NCBI GenBank assembly: GCA_025201845.1
Contig: MU604039.1
Location: forward strand, 1-37,794
Origin: Martensiomyces pterosporus
Lineage: Eukaryota; Kickxellomycota; Kickxellomycetes; Kickxellales; Kickxellaceae
DNA length: 37,794 nucleotides
Reading direction: 5' to 3'
The notes beneath the pieces are model-generated. The model was not told the origin of the DNA. It was given only the letters and a program-made list of their open reading frames with translations, and ran no database searches. Numbering within the stretch: the first letter of the stretch is position 1; the number at the start of each line of letters is the position of its first letter. The translations under genes were made by a program, and so were the position numbers. This document shows, one piece after another, positions 10,748 to 22,051 of the stretch.

Positions 10748-13729
10748 ATGCATTTCTACTTTGCTTCTACTATGCAGTCGGCCATGACGAAATGCCTGTG
10801 CCCGCTACGAGGGCTGGCTCCATCGGGCGGAGCAGGCGCATACACAACCTGTCGCAGCGGCAGCAGTAGGAACGAGATACACTGCTTTCACACAGCTGCA
10901 TTCCAGAGGGTACGCAGAATGCGTCCGAAAACTATGGCTCCCGCGTCTACTGGCAGCACCCACCCCTTGCGAGGACCCACAGAGTCAGTACTCGACACCC
11001 ATTTTCGGCAGGTAGATCCGCGGTTTCGGCTAGGCGCATCAGACCTTGCTGTGGATCAAGAGCACGCGTACCTGCAAAGCGCAGAGATAGACGGCTATGT
11101 AGGCAATGTCGACCCGGCAGCAGCTGACGGCGATGTGCTGGCTAAAAGCGAAAATGACAGCTCTCAGCAGGTAAATACAGCGCAGGCATCAGCAGATTCT
11201 GGCAGCGGCGAGCGTGGTGCATCGGCAGGCTTTGTAGAGGCAGCGATTGGCAGGCTGTTTGGAAGAAACCAGCCAGACATGCCTCACTCAGACACATCTA
11301 CCAAGTCACGGCCTCGCGCACGACAGATCGGGAGGAGGACGTGGGCTGCAATCCACGACATGGAGACAGAGTGGCGAAAGACGCAGGGAAAGTACCGGAT
11401 CAGACACAGGCTCACAGAGTCCCTCGACTCTAGGAGAAAATACGAAGTTGTTTCGCGCGAAGAGAATTCCAAGAATGAAGCTACAGCAGCGTGTGCTCCT
11501 CATCGCAGCATTCTGGTTCGCAACTTTGAGCACACAATACGAAAATGCGATGCGTTCGATGACACAGTAGCAGTTGCTTCAACACCTGCACAAAGCAACG
11601 TGGAATCGGTGCTTTTGGCCGCGTGGATTCAGTACAAGACGATCAGGGAGCATGCGGATTCGGATATGCTGCTAAAGCAGATACGCACCAACTCCATTGC
11701 CCTGTTCATCACCGAACTCAACTTTGCACCCAGCTCCCTGGAGTACCGGCAACGCTTCGACCAGATCATACACATAGTCAACGACTTTACCAAGATTGGG
11801 AGGCCGATCACAAACCACGTACTCTTTGGCATTTACTTACGAGCGCTGAACAAGGTGGGAAAGCATCGACTGGTTTTCAAAGCAATACCAGAGTTTTGCT
11901 CGTATGCGAACAGCCCAGGCGAAACCATCCTGCTGCCAAATATTCTGCGCCAGCTCATTGTCGCCTACTTTGGCGTTGGCCGTGCAGATAAAGCCATGGA
12001 GGCGTTTGAAATGCTTCGGGAGGACGAGAGCCACAAGTCTAACCTCACTCCTCACGTCTACACTGCGCTAATATGCGGTGCGATTCGAGCCGGGCATTTG
12101 CCTGATGGCAAGATACTGGATCTTGTCGATGAGCTGCTCGCACTGCTTTGCCAGCCCAAGTGGACTGGTGCTGCGCGCACTGGTGTCCTCAACGAGCTGC
12201 TGGATGCGGTGAAATACAGCGCCAACCGTGCCCTGTACTTTTCGGTCTTTGACAAATTTGCTTCGCAGGGCATCTCTTCCAACTACGCCACATTTGGTAT
12301 CTTTCTCAAATCGCTGCGCTTCCTGAGACCCAACACCAGCCAGATGCACGGCATTTACCGCGCGCTTATATCTCATGAGCAATCCCGCAATGCGATGACA
12401 CGTCACATATTTGGCGTGTTTATCAACAACTTTGTGCACACGGGGATGATCAGCAACGCGTTGGCTGCGCTGCAGGATATGAGGGACCATCCGACTGCAA
12501 AGCCCACGGTTCTAAACATGAGCTTGCTATTCAGCCACTACGCTAGCGCTGGACTTCCCGAGCCCTCGCTCTCGCTGTATCACACTATGGTCAACGCTGA
12601 TAAGCTTGCTCCGACGTGGGTCACATACATGTCTATTGTCAAGGCGATTGTCAAGGGCGGAAACCTAGCGGCGGCAACAGAAATTGCCGGGATGAGTGGC
12701 GCCGTAGGGGGTTCTACAGAGGCAAAGGCCAAGCAGTTTGACGCGCTGCTCACAGTCCTTATCAAAACTGGAGAGGTGGGCGATTTTGATTCGATGTTTG
12801 GTGCGTTCCGTAAAATGCGTGTTCTTGCGCCCGATAGCCTGATGCCATTTGTGGCGGTGTTTGTAAGGTCGTACTTTATCGCAAAGCAGCGCGCACGGTT
12901 GGTTCGCTGCGGACCCGAGGCTGCCACCGGACTAGGAGCTGGCGTGCCTGATGATGATGAGAATCGGAGGTTTGTGGGGCTGTTGCGCACCTGCTTGGAG
13001 GATCTGTTTGGGGTTTTGGCAAGGCAGCCAGCTATTCGCGACCTGTACAACATGGCAATCTCGACCTTTGCGACACTCAGGGACTACGAATCCACTCAGC
13101 GTGCCTACGACCACATGACCAAGGTCAAACATCTCGAGCCCAACTACCGCACGTTCAACGTCCTTATCCAGGCGTATGTCCGCAATTTTGATCTGGCCAC
13201 AGCAACTAACGTACTGCAGGAGCTCAGAGACAGCGAGGTGCCCTTGAACCACGTCACACTGAATGTTCTTACTCGCGGCTACGTCAAGGCTGGACTCGTT
13301 GACAAGGCAATTGACACGTATGCATATATGGTTGGCCGCCCAGCACCGCTTTTGGAATCGGCAAAGTTTGAGGATTTTTTGCCCTGTGCAAAACCCGACG
13401 ACTACTTCTATGCGTTCTTCATTTCGGCTCTTATCGATGCGAAGAGGTACCGAGAGGCCATTGTCGTGTTCGAAGACTCGTTTGCAATCCTGCCATTTGT
13501 GCCGCGGCAGCTGCTCGAGACTCTGGTGAGCAGGCTCGAGGAGAGCTCAGAATTCGACCTGTCTCTTACATGCCTGAACCGCTACACCAAGCGAGTTGAG
13601 AGCTGCCAGCCCACCTCGGGACAGCCGACAGCTTCAGATGGCAAACACATCGCCAGCCCTGAGCCCACCTGTGACCGTCACCCAGTTTCGTATTTTGGAT
13701 ATTCGCTAGACAGAGGTCCCCTTGACTAA
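10748..13729 (+). CDS. Pentatricopeptide repeat protein, probably mitochondrial
   Basis: A single 993-residue frame. The N-terminus (MHFYFASTMQSAMTKC and the next ~60 residues) is rich in Arg, Ser and Ala and almost lacks acidic residues, as in a mitochondrial presequence. Methionines at 1, 9 and 13 are all possible starts. From about residue 300 onward the protein consists of degenerate 35-residue helical hairpins. The clearest PPR units lie near residues 794-865, with HLEPNYRTFNVLIQAYVRN, then VPLNHVTLNVLTRGYVKAG and DKAIDTYAYM. PPR proteins bind single-stranded RNA and in fungal mitochondria act in mRNA stability, processing or translation. I cannot assign an orthologue (Cbp1, Dmr1, Aep3 and others diverge too far), so no symbol is given. 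Mid-frame acidic and low-complexity stretches (residues 110-170) precede the repeats. Confidence 0.85.
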   Translation: MHFYFASTMQSAMTKCLCPLRGLAPSGGAGAYTTCRSGSSRNEIHCFHTAAFQRVRRMRPKTMAPASTGSTHPLRGPTESVLDTHFRQVDPRFRLGASDLAVDQEHAYLQSAEIDGYVGNVDPAAADGDVLAKSENDSSQQVNTAQASADSGSGERGASAGFVEAAIGRLFGRNQPDMPHSDTSTKSRPRARQIGRRTWAAIHDMETEWRKTQGKYRIRHRLTESLDSRRKYEVVSREENSKNEATAACAPHRSILVRNFEHTIRKCDAFDDTVAVASTPAQSNVESVLLAAWIQYKTIREHADSDMLLKQIRTNSIALFITELNFAPSSLEYRQRFDQIIHIVNDFTKIGRPITNHVLFGIYLRALNKVGKHRLVFKAIPEFCSYANSPGETILLPNILRQLIVAYFGVGRADKAMEAFEMLREDESHKSNLTPHVYTALICGAIRAGHLPDGKILDLVDELLALLCQPKWTGAARTGVLNELLDAVKYSANRALYFSVFDKFASQGISSNYATFGIFLKSLRFLRPNTSQMHGIYRALISHEQSRNAMTRHIFGVFINNFVHTGMISNALAALQDMRDHPTAKPTVLNMSLLFSHYASAGLPEPSLSLYHTMVNADKLAPTWVTYMSIVKAIVKGGNLAAATEIAGMSGAVGGSTEAKAKQFDALLTVLIKTGEVGDFDSMFGAFRKMRVLAPDSLMPFVAVFVRSYFIAKQRARLVRCGPEAATGLGAGVPDDDENRRFVGLLRTCLEDLFGVLARQPAIRDLYNMAISTFATLRDYESTQRAYDHMTKVKHLEPNYRTFNVLIQAYVRNFDLATATNVLQELRDSEVPLNHVTLNVLTRGYVKAGLVDKAIDTYAYMVGRPAPLLESAKFEDFLPCAKPDDYFYAFFISALIDAKRYREAIVVFEDSFAILPFVPRQLLETLVSRLEESSEFDLSLTCLNRYTKRVESCQPTSGQPTASDGKHIASPEPTCDRHPVSYFGYSLDRGPLD

Positions 13730-13881
13730 CAAATACAGGTGCCATACATGGCTAGCAGAGGCTGCTTCCAAGCAAAGTCGAGATGCGGTCTGCATATGAG
13801 CGAATAATTTGACTGTGATGTTGTGAATATCCCGCCAAATCGGAAGTTGCGAGTTGGATCTGATCAACTCACAAAGCAAGC

Positions 13882-13952
13882 GCGTCTGTGGTCCAGAGGT
13901 ATGATTGCCGCCTGCCACGCGGTAGACCCGGGTTCGATTCCCGGCGGACGCA
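13882..13952 (+). tRNA. tRNA-Gly (anticodon GCC), intronless
   Basis: A 71-nt cloverleaf. The acceptor stem GCGTCTG pairs with CGGACGC (one G-T pair), with discriminator A at 13952. The anticodon stem GCCGC/GCGGT encloses the loop CTGCCAC, placing GCC at positions 34-36. The T arm is CCGGG-TTCGATT-CCCGG. Internal promoters are intact: A box TGGTCCAGAGG and B box GGTTCGATTCC. A five-T tract follows at once. It sits between the PPR stop and the GSH2 start, on the same strand as both. Confidence 0.96.
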
Positions 13953-13954
13953 CA

Positions 13955-13959
13955 TTTTT
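13955..13959 (+). terminator. RNA polymerase III terminator of tRNA-Gly
   Basis: TTTTT starting three bases after the mature tRNA 3' end, the expected Pol III termination signal. Confidence 0.8.
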
Positions 13960-14222
13960 CACTTTTGCACCTGGCTTTGCTGCTCAGCGCGTGTGCAGAT
14001 CTGCCACGGGTGCTGACTAATACCAGCACCGCCTTTGCTTCTCTGGCCTGCTTTTGTTGCGCATACGCCTTTTTCATGATTCGCCCTCTTTTTGCCCTGT
14101 TCAGCTTTGCATTCAAATCTTTTATGGTAGCAATCGCGCTGAGCATTTTGACCCGACACCAACTTGGCCGTGACGTTTTAGACGCAGCTAAACAGCGCAT
14201 CAGCAAGCTTACATTCAGACAA

Positions 14223-17200
14223 ATGAGCAGCAGCAACTCAGCGACAACGAACGGCGAGTTCCTCTCCAAGCGCCCACGGTACACGCAGGACGTCAGCAAG
14301 CTGCAGTCCTACATCGACACTGCTGTGGACTGGGAGGCAGCGCATGGTCTGCTCCTAAAGGCACCCAAGCTGGAGGGAGCCAGCAGTGACTCAGCCAAAT
14401 GGCTCAACACGGCGCTCGTGCCCGCACCAGTAGCGCTGGCACCCAGCCCGATCCCGCGCAAAGAGTTTGAGAAGGTGGTTGCGCTGCAGCCGATCCTGAA
14501 CCAGCTGTTTGACCGTATCTCTCGGGATCGCGCGTTTTTGGTCAGCACTTTGGAGAGCCTTGGCAGCGCGGACGAGTTTACGTCGCGCGTGTTTGACATG
14601 TACCTGAAGCAGGAGGAGCTTGGGGTAGAGAAGCCCGGTGTTGTTGGCATCCATAGATCCGACTACCTGATTCATGCGCCCGAGAATGAGCCGGAGGCCA
14701 GCCCAAAGGCGAAGCAGGTGGAATTCAACACGATTGCGTCATCGTTCGGCTCGCTGTCGACCATTGTTGGCGATCTTCACAGGTGAGTGCGCTGTTTTTG
14801 CTCATTGCTGCGGCTTCTGGCACCACGTGGGTAAACTAAAGCTGGCTACTGTCGCTGTAATTTGCATTGGTGCCGCTATTTTATTGTAGGTTCTTGCTGC
14901 AAAGAACCGGTTATGATGGCCTGCTGAAGGATGGGGAGGTTACCGAGGATCAGCTGCCTCCCAACGAGTCGCTCACCAGCATCGCTGATGGCATTGCCGC
15001 TGGCTTCGAGCTCTACGGCAACAAAGAGTAAGTGGGCTTGCTCTGTGTCGCTTGCTGCTCCTGTGTGGCCAGCAGCACTGTTGTTGTGATTATCGCTAGT
15101 GTTGTCCACATATTCCGCGCAATTTGTCATCCAGGTTGCTAGGTTCGCAGCACCCCCGTGGACAGCCTGCATCCTGTTTATGCATGCAAATCGCGCTGCT
15201 TTCTGCTTTCACGCTTCTTGGCAAGTACAGACAGGGCAAAAAGAAAGAACACCGGCTGTGGGGCGGCAATAGCTCCCTATGAACTGAGATGTGTTTCCCC
15301 TTCGCCATTACCGTCGGATCGGCACCGTGTTGGGAAGTCTCTGTGCTTTGTGAGCGGCCGCATCCGGAGCTTCCTATCTATTTTCAGATGCGGCAGCCAG
15401 GGAGCAGCTCTCTTTTATTTTCGCAAAAGGAATGCACCCGTTCCTTCTCTCCCTCGCATGCCGTGTCCATATGCATGTGGCGGAGGCAAATCGCCAATGC
15501 GTTCGGGCAGTTGTCGGCGTCGTTTGGTGGAGCAGGGATGGTGATCTGTTGGAAAGACCTGTTGCCTTTTCTAGCGGAATGCCTCCTTCGTTTTCAGGTG
15601 CTAAACCCTTGGTGCTGAGCTCGCTGCTTTGATTTCTCCGCTGGCCTATAGTGCGATTGTGGCCATGGTTGTACAGCCCAACGAGCGCAACATCTACGAC
15701 CAGCGCTGGGTTGAAACGAGGCTCTGGGAAAGGTAAGCACGCTCTTGTCCCCATTTGCTATTGCAAAGGACGTCTCTTTCAACTGAAAATGGTTGGATGT
15801 TCGGCATTCGTTCTATGGCGAATACCGGGCGCGCAATTCCGCATTTCTCTTTGCGAATTTGTTCGGAGCAGCTTGATGCCTGTGAACATACATGCGCTTT
15901 GTGGCGACGATATGTGGGGTGGGCAGGAGGGGAGGTGTGAATGGTGGTGCACCGTTGAGGTATCCTTGGGTGGGATTAACTTGTCTATCACTATCGATAT
16001 TGCACTATATGTGCGCATGTGGTATTGGGGGGTGTTGTTGTGTGGGATGGTGTGCTGTAGGCACCAGATTCGAGTTGTTCGCCTGTCATTTGCTGCAATC
16101 TTGGAGAGCTGCAGCGTGGACAGTGAAAATCGTCTATTTATGTAAGTAGAACAATCGCTTGCATTTCGGCTGCTCTATTCCTACGTCAGGTTTGAAATTT
16201 TGCCTTGATTTATACGGGCAATGCACCACCTACATGTATATGTGTGTGCAGACGTATCTGGCATAAGCAGGTTTGGAAAGGGTGCCTTGCATTGCCCGCC
16301 TTTGCGCTATTTTTAGAACGGCCGCACACTACATGCGTGTAAATATTTTCTATGCAGCAATAACGTTTTTCGACACGCTCCTGTGTGCCAGCATGTGTGC
16401 TTGTCTTTGTGGTGTAGTGGCGGCCAGGAGATTGCAGTTGCGTACTATCGGTCTGGCTACGCTCCCACTGATTTCCCAACTGAGAAGGAGTGGGAGGGAA
16501 GGTGGCTTGTTGAGAAGAGCCGCGCCATTTCGGTCCCCAGCCTGGCATACCACCTGGCTGGATGCAAGAAGATCCAGCAGGTCCTCGCTCAGCCCGGTGT
16601 TGTCGAAAGGTACAGTGTAGTTTTGGCATATATGGCGTGGCTGTGATGGAAGCGGCAGCGGCCGTTTGCACCTGCGGCAGCCAGAAGTCGATTGTAGCCT
16701 GCGCATTATGAAAGCACAACGGGGGAGGGCCAGAATGTGCTTTCCTAGTTCTGTCTGCCTCCGCCACCCCCGTCCTGTGCCATCTTGGGCCAATGGGATG
16801 GGGCAGTGCATGTACGCAGTTCTCCTTTTGTGCAGCCGAGCCTGCTGCGTCACTGTGTGGGCGGCAGAAAAGAGATGGTTGGATCTAGCGTGCAACGCAG
16901 GTTGCCACTGCCAGACGCGCACAGCAGCGGCACCCCACCCTGCTTTATTAGGACTGTGCATTTGGTGCATGCACAAACTGGGGCACCCGTGCTGCTGATG
17001 CTGCTATTATTGCCGCCGATCCACCCATGTATGCTCACCCACACAAACGCCTCACTGCTCTTTGTTGGCCGTGTATTTTGCATCCGTGTGTGGGCGGTAA
17101 GCTAACAATGCAGGCGTCATTTCCTTGGCCGCTTGTTGTAGGTTTGTTGATGATCGCGCCACAGCTGACCTCGTCCGCGAGTGCTTTGTGGGGCTGTATC

Positions 17201-17722
17201 CCTTGGACAGCACAAAGGAGGGGCAGCAGGCATTCCAGGATGCGGTGAGCAGCCCAGCGAACTACGTGGTGAAGCCTCAGCGTGAGGGTGGAGGCTACAA
17301 CACATACGGCGAGGAAATTCCTGGGCTTCTCGGCAGGCTCTCCGAGGAAGAGAGAAAGGGCTACATCCTCATGGACCTTATCAGAGCACCAGGATTCAAG
17401 AGCGTGCTTCTGCGCGATGGGCAGCTGTTTGCCTCGGAGGTTGTCAGCGAGCTTGGCATATATGGAATCTGGGTCAGGTAAGCCACTCGGGGTTTCAGGG
17501 CTGCTGCCACCACATGGCGCTGATGCCAAAGACCACTGTGCTGCTGATACACGCACATGCCTGAATTATTTGTCCATATCTCTAACCCCATGTAGCGACG
17601 CCAAGGGCAATGTGGTGATCAACAGACATGGCGGCCACCTGCTTCGTACCAAGGCATCAGACGTTTATGAGGGCGGCGTTGCAGCGGGATTTGCAGTCAT
17701 CGACTCGCCGCTGCTGATATAA
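14223..17722 (+). CDS. GSH2: Glutathione synthetase (seven exons)
   Basis: ATP-dependent ligase joining gamma-glutamylcysteine to glycine, the last step of glutathione synthesis (cytosol). Rebuilt exons: 14223-14782, 14890-15027, 15652-15732, 16061-16141, 16418-16609, 17142-17477 and 17596-17722. They total 1515 nt (504 residues plus TAA) in one frame; human GSS is 474 and yeast Gsh2 491. Introns begin GTGAGT, GTAAGT, GTAAGC, GTAAGT, GTACAG, GTAAGC and end TAG. Family signatures are [20 protein letters not shown] (substrate loop), [40 protein letters not shown] (ATP-binding Gly-rich loop), SELGIYG and HGGHLLRTK with [11 protein letters not shown]. Exon 4 supplies the segment around RVVRLSF that the two neighbouring exons lack. 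In-frame ATGs at 14076 and 14124 could extend the N-terminus but add a hydrophobic, non-family segment; 14223 is preferred. Confidence 0.95.
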
Positions 17723-19396
17723 GCGGGCAAGGTCAGCTGCACCAGCCTTTTTTATTATTATTTCCTTGCGTTCATCCCCGTGATGGACTGCAGCCATTTT
17801 TGTTAGCAAACAGCCATATTCCTTGCCCTCGCTCTGAAATTACATGCTGGCATCAGCAGCTGTAATGCTTGCTTTGTTGGCATTTGGGGGCCTGGCTCGC
17901 TCAGCTAGACATACCGGAAGTGTAGATATGTGATTCCCGCCACCTGAAAACGAGCACCTCTTCGCGGTGGCTTCAACCAAGCGCTGTTCTTTTTCGCTCG
18001 GAGAGCTCGGCACGCCATTTTCCTCCGGACATGCTGGGTGCGACAATGTGCGAACCAATTCTATGGGCCAAGTAAATATATTAGCCAGCGTACAGTGCTT
18101 TTGTCTGTGGTGGTGTTAATTTTAGCGTGGGCAGTGCCGGCCAGGCAACGGCGTGTGTTCTCTTTCTCAGCCCTTAGCGCCAATTAGAGCCGCAGCTGCG
18201 GACTTGCGCTTTTCGTGGCTTGCGCTTGGTTACCGCAGGCACACTGACGGCCTGCGCAGTTCAGACAAAAGAGCAGCGCCGGGCTATGCGTTCCACAAGC
18301 ACAGCGCCGCGTGTGAAGCAGCGCACCTCCAATGGATGTGTGCTGAGAGAGGCGAGTCGGAAGTCTGAAGGATACACATCGTACAAGGCAAAGGCGCAGG
18401 AATGGGGAGGGGGAGAGCGAGCAGAAATGCCATAGTTCATTGTTGATCGCTCAAAAAAGCTGAACAGGTAGCAATGCCACGGGGGAGGGTGCACGGAACC
18501 CCCTACACCCCTGGGGAGGGTGCGCCCGCACCCACTGCTCCCCATGGCGTCTGCCTGCAGTCAATCCAGTATGTCATTTTACTCGCCAATGCATCTCGAC
18601 GCACGATGAGTGGCTTCACGGAGAGTAAGTGGAAAGGGCGAGGAGTGTACACACTGCATTAGGATTAACGAGCATTCCCAAATGACAATAAAAGCCTATG
18701 CTGTGGGATACCCAGCCCACCTTGGCCAGGCGCCGTTTTCTCTGGTAGGCACCCACACAGGGCCTGGGCTTTAAAGGGCGTGCTGGCTTGGGCGGCGGCT
18801 GCCCGGCAGAGGCAAGAGGGGGCGGGTGGGCGGACAGGCAGGCGGGGCGAGGAGCGGGCGAGTAGTAAAATGGCATGATATGCGGTGACTGAGAAATTGG
18901 CCTGCTTGCGGCGTAAAACAAGGGCGCGGCTGCCTTCCTTTCTCCCTTTCCCCCATCCCTCAGCACATCCCCTCTCTCCCTTTATTTAAGCCCGATCGCT
19001 GGGTATTCTTTTTTTCTCTCTCTTCTACAATTTCTGCCCGTCCGTACTATATTATCTGCTGCTTATATACTGCCTTTTTATGCCTTTGTCACTCCGGTAG
19101 CGCGTCGATTAGGCTCTTTGCTCTTAATCCTTAGTCGCGGGATTAATACTGTGTAAGTGCATGTCTAGCGGACACGCATCCACGCATCCACGCATCCACC
19201 ATTCGGCTCTAGGCGAGCTGCCATCACTCCAACACACTCTTGTGTATATCCCCAAATATTGGCTATGATTCAAACCTGGACACCGCGCATCAAGGGGCTG
19301 GACAAATGCGCATCAAGGAAAATAGCACGCTATATATTTAGGAGCGAGATGTTGTCCTTGCTAGTCTTGTTTTGTTTCTCTTCCTCTCCTTCCCTC

Positions 19397-19912
19397 TCCT
19401 GCTCTCTGCCTTTCACTTCGCTTTCGCCTCTATACCACTGCCAGCTGTGCCACTCGCCATTTGTGCACCAACCAGCAGGTGCTCCTGTTCCTTGCTCCTA
19501 TTCTCATCCTTGCTCAGTGGGCGCGTGCGTACTCGCTTAAAATTAAATTCTTGGCAGCCATCACCGTCCTCTTGCTCGATTGTTGCAAGGATATAGCGCA
19601 CTGAAGAAAAGACAAACAGCCAAACAAACACACCGCCAACTTCACCACCACAACCACCACCACAACCACCACCACAACCACCACCACAACCACCACCGCT
19701 GCCTCCAGCAACACCAGCGACAGCAAATTCGTCAGACAAGGCAATTATCGCCATTCCTATCTCACTTGTTTCAGTGTTCCGCTTATCGCCTAAACAGGCA
19801 ATATTGTCCAAAGTGGCATTTTCCTTGTTTCGTCCCCTTGTCACAATCGCATTATTCTTGCTTCTTTGCCGCTAGTAGCAGCAGCCGTGGTTGAATAAGC
19901 GCCGCCTCCGTG
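19397..19912. repeat. 516-bp segment, left copy of duplication flanking the gap
   Basis: Runs directly into the N gap. It matches 19923-20438 at a constant offset of 526 bp; I found no mismatch, and translations of both copies are identical in every frame compared. It contains a 12-bp microsatellite (CCACCACCACAA type) at about 19643-19697. Confidence 0.9.
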
Positions 19913-19922
19913 NNNNNNNNNN
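19913..19922. other. Assembly gap of 10 N
   Basis: Ten undetermined bases. Both sides end in the same 516-bp sequence, so the gap most likely marks two contigs whose overlap was not merged, not missing DNA. Confidence 0.97.
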
Positions 19923-20438
19923 TCCTGCTCTCTGCCTTTCACTTCGCTTTCGCCTCTATACCACTGCCAGCTGTGCCACTCGCCATTTGTGCACCAACCA
20001 GCAGGTGCTCCTGTTCCTTGCTCCTATTCTCATCCTTGCTCAGTGGGCGCGTGCGTACTCGCTTAAAATTAAATTCTTGGCAGCCATCACCGTCCTCTTG
20101 CTCGATTGTTGCAAGGATATAGCGCACTGAAGAAAAGACAAACAGCCAAACAAACACACCGCCAACTTCACCACCACAACCACCACCACAACCACCACCA
20201 CAACCACCACCACAACCACCACCGCTGCCTCCAGCAACACCAGCGACAGCAAATTCGTCAGACAAGGCAATTATCGCCATTCCTATCTCACTTGTTTCAG
20301 TGTTCCGCTTATCGCCTAAACAGGCAATATTGTCCAAAGTGGCATTTTCCTTGTTTCGTCCCCTTGTCACAATCGCATTATTCTTGCTTCTTTGCCGCTA
20401 GTAGCAGCAGCCGTGGTTGAATAAGCGCCGCCTCCGTG
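19923..20438. repeat. 516-bp segment, right copy of duplication flanking the gap
   Basis: Starts at the first base after the gap and repeats 19397-19912, including the CCACCACCACAA microsatellite. Sequence unique to this side resumes at 20439. The true locus is probably 526 bp shorter than shown. Confidence 0.9.
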
Positions 20439-22051
20439 GAACGAAGCCATTCAGTCTGCAGCACCCGCCCAGCACCCCCCCACCATTCCCCCTGTCCTCG
20501 TCTACTTTTAACTACAATGGCTCAAAGCACCCTCTACACCTGCCTCCTGCTGAAGCCGGCCTGCACAGGAATGCATGTGCGCACACGTACATCGCGTGCC
20601 TGGTCACTTGGGCTGGCTCCATTCGCACTAATTGCATTAACCTCCATCCAAACAATGGCTCTCTACTTCGATCCCTATCTCCTAATCTCTTTTCCTTCTG
20701 CCTCCCGGGCCACTCATGGCAAACGCATCCACCCACCCCCATCCCCCAAATCTCACTGCACAACAGCTCCGTCTACCTTGGCATGCACACATGCACCCTT
20801 TGTCTCCCTCCCTCTCTGCGACACAGCTGCGCAGCCAGTCATGGGACTCATTGTCCTTTTGTATTGCTCGCTTGCTTGCTCCTACTGAAAAAAGCGGCAA
20901 TTCGCTACTGCGTTCAGATCACATTTACCAACCAATTTTCCCTCCCCATTTCCACCTTGTTACCAATGCCATTCTCCATTCTCCCCTTCGCTTCCCTCAT
21001 TCCGGCATTGCATGCGGGAAATGCATGGGCGGCGGCAAAGCCATCGTGCTCCGTCTACTACCACTGTACTACCTTATTGGAGCCGATGTGTTTACACTAT
21101 TGCACTCGCTGAGGTTTGAGTATACCGGGGTTTTTGTGTATAAATGCCGAGATTGAACTCTTCCTAGAGGGCAGTGCCCGCCACAGACACCAACTGTACA
21201 TATTCCGCAGCCGGAATGCTACCTTTTTTTTTTTTGCTACTGGTCGTTTCTTGTGAGCATCAGCAACAGCAGCAACAACACTGATGCACTGGCCAGTGTT
21301 GGGCATGGTGACGCTGATGTGCCCAGCGCTGCCCCATGTACTTTGCCCTATCGCACCAGTCTTGTCTCCCTTGTCATTCCATTTGGCTGTTGTGATATGC
21401 CCTCGCCTTGCTTTTTCCTACCCACACCGTTACATTTAGGGGAGCGATGGCAATGTAACGTGTGTGCTTTGGTGTATAAATTTGTGTATCCCCAGCCTTC
21501 CATTTTCCCTTCGTTGTGCTAGAAGCAGGACTACCTGGGGGTGCACATGAAGCTGCAGTGGCTATTGATCAAGGACGCAGTGGTGCCACATTATACCTTA
21601 TCCCATCCGCCTCCCTCCCCCTTCCCGCTTCTCGAGGTGCCCCCCACTGGTCTGTGTGTACGATGCCCTATCCACGCTGAGCACAAAAAGCAGGCTGCAA
21701 ATCCAGTATAAAGAGCAACACATCCGATCTCCTGCTCTTATTCTGTTTTATTTTTTCTTTCGTCGCCTGCCCCTGCCAGCCCAACCCAACCGCTCCTACA
21801 GTTCTGTTCTCTTTTACAAAGCGGCACACTCTGTTCCCCCCCTTTTGCGTCTTTGTATCCTGTACTCATATCCCTTTTTCTTCCCCTTTCCTCTGCCTCT
21901 TGCCGTATTGTAGAGATTTGACTTATATGTTCCGTGCCAAGTCAGTGCTTGTACCAACATACGAACCGCATATACACAACACGCAAATCAGTACCCACCA
22001 TCCATCTCTCCATCCTTTTTCTCTTCACATCTCTTGCTGTCGAACACCACA

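Larger units (their letters stand above)
17723..22051. other. Long non-coding interval upstream of the velvet gene
   Basis: About 4.3 kb in which I can support no gene. It holds the GSH2 3' end, a triple 8-bp repeat (CACGCATC, 19173-19196), TATA-like TATTTAA near 18982 and TATATATTTA near 19331 each followed by CT-rich tracts, a 10-N gap with 516-bp duplicated flanks, polypyrimidine stretches (20440-21000, 21600-22050) and a T tract at 21225-21236. Open frames such as 20417-21112 (+) read as low-complexity Pro/Ser/His/Leu sequence typical of pyrimidine-rich DNA. It may be a long promoter and 5' leader for the velvet gene, or may hide a short multi-exon gene. Confidence 0.45.

Noticed and set aside
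13882..17722. tRNA-Gly next to glutathione synthetase (and GCV3 in the same window) as a glycine-related cluster
   Set aside because: tRNA genes are scattered in fungal genomes, and GCV3 is 18 kb away among unrelated genes. Coincidence is the simpler reading.
19085..19145. tRNA-Lys-like string (GGTAGCGCGT ... CTCTTAATCC ... GTCGCGGGATT)
   Set aside because: No acceptor or T-stem pairing can be formed and the B box is broken. At most it is a decayed tRNA remnant; chance similarity is as likely.
19413..19844. 143-codon minus-strand frame with Gly-Gly-Gly-Cys repeats (and its twin at 19939-20370)
   Set aside because: It is the translation of a 12-bp microsatellite, begins with GTG not ATG, and its duplicate is an assembly artefact.
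20417..21112. 231-codon plus-strand frame before the velvet gene
   Set aside because: Low-complexity Pro/Ser/Leu/His translation of pyrimidine-rich DNA. It starts inside the duplicated gap flank, and no domain or splice signal supports it.
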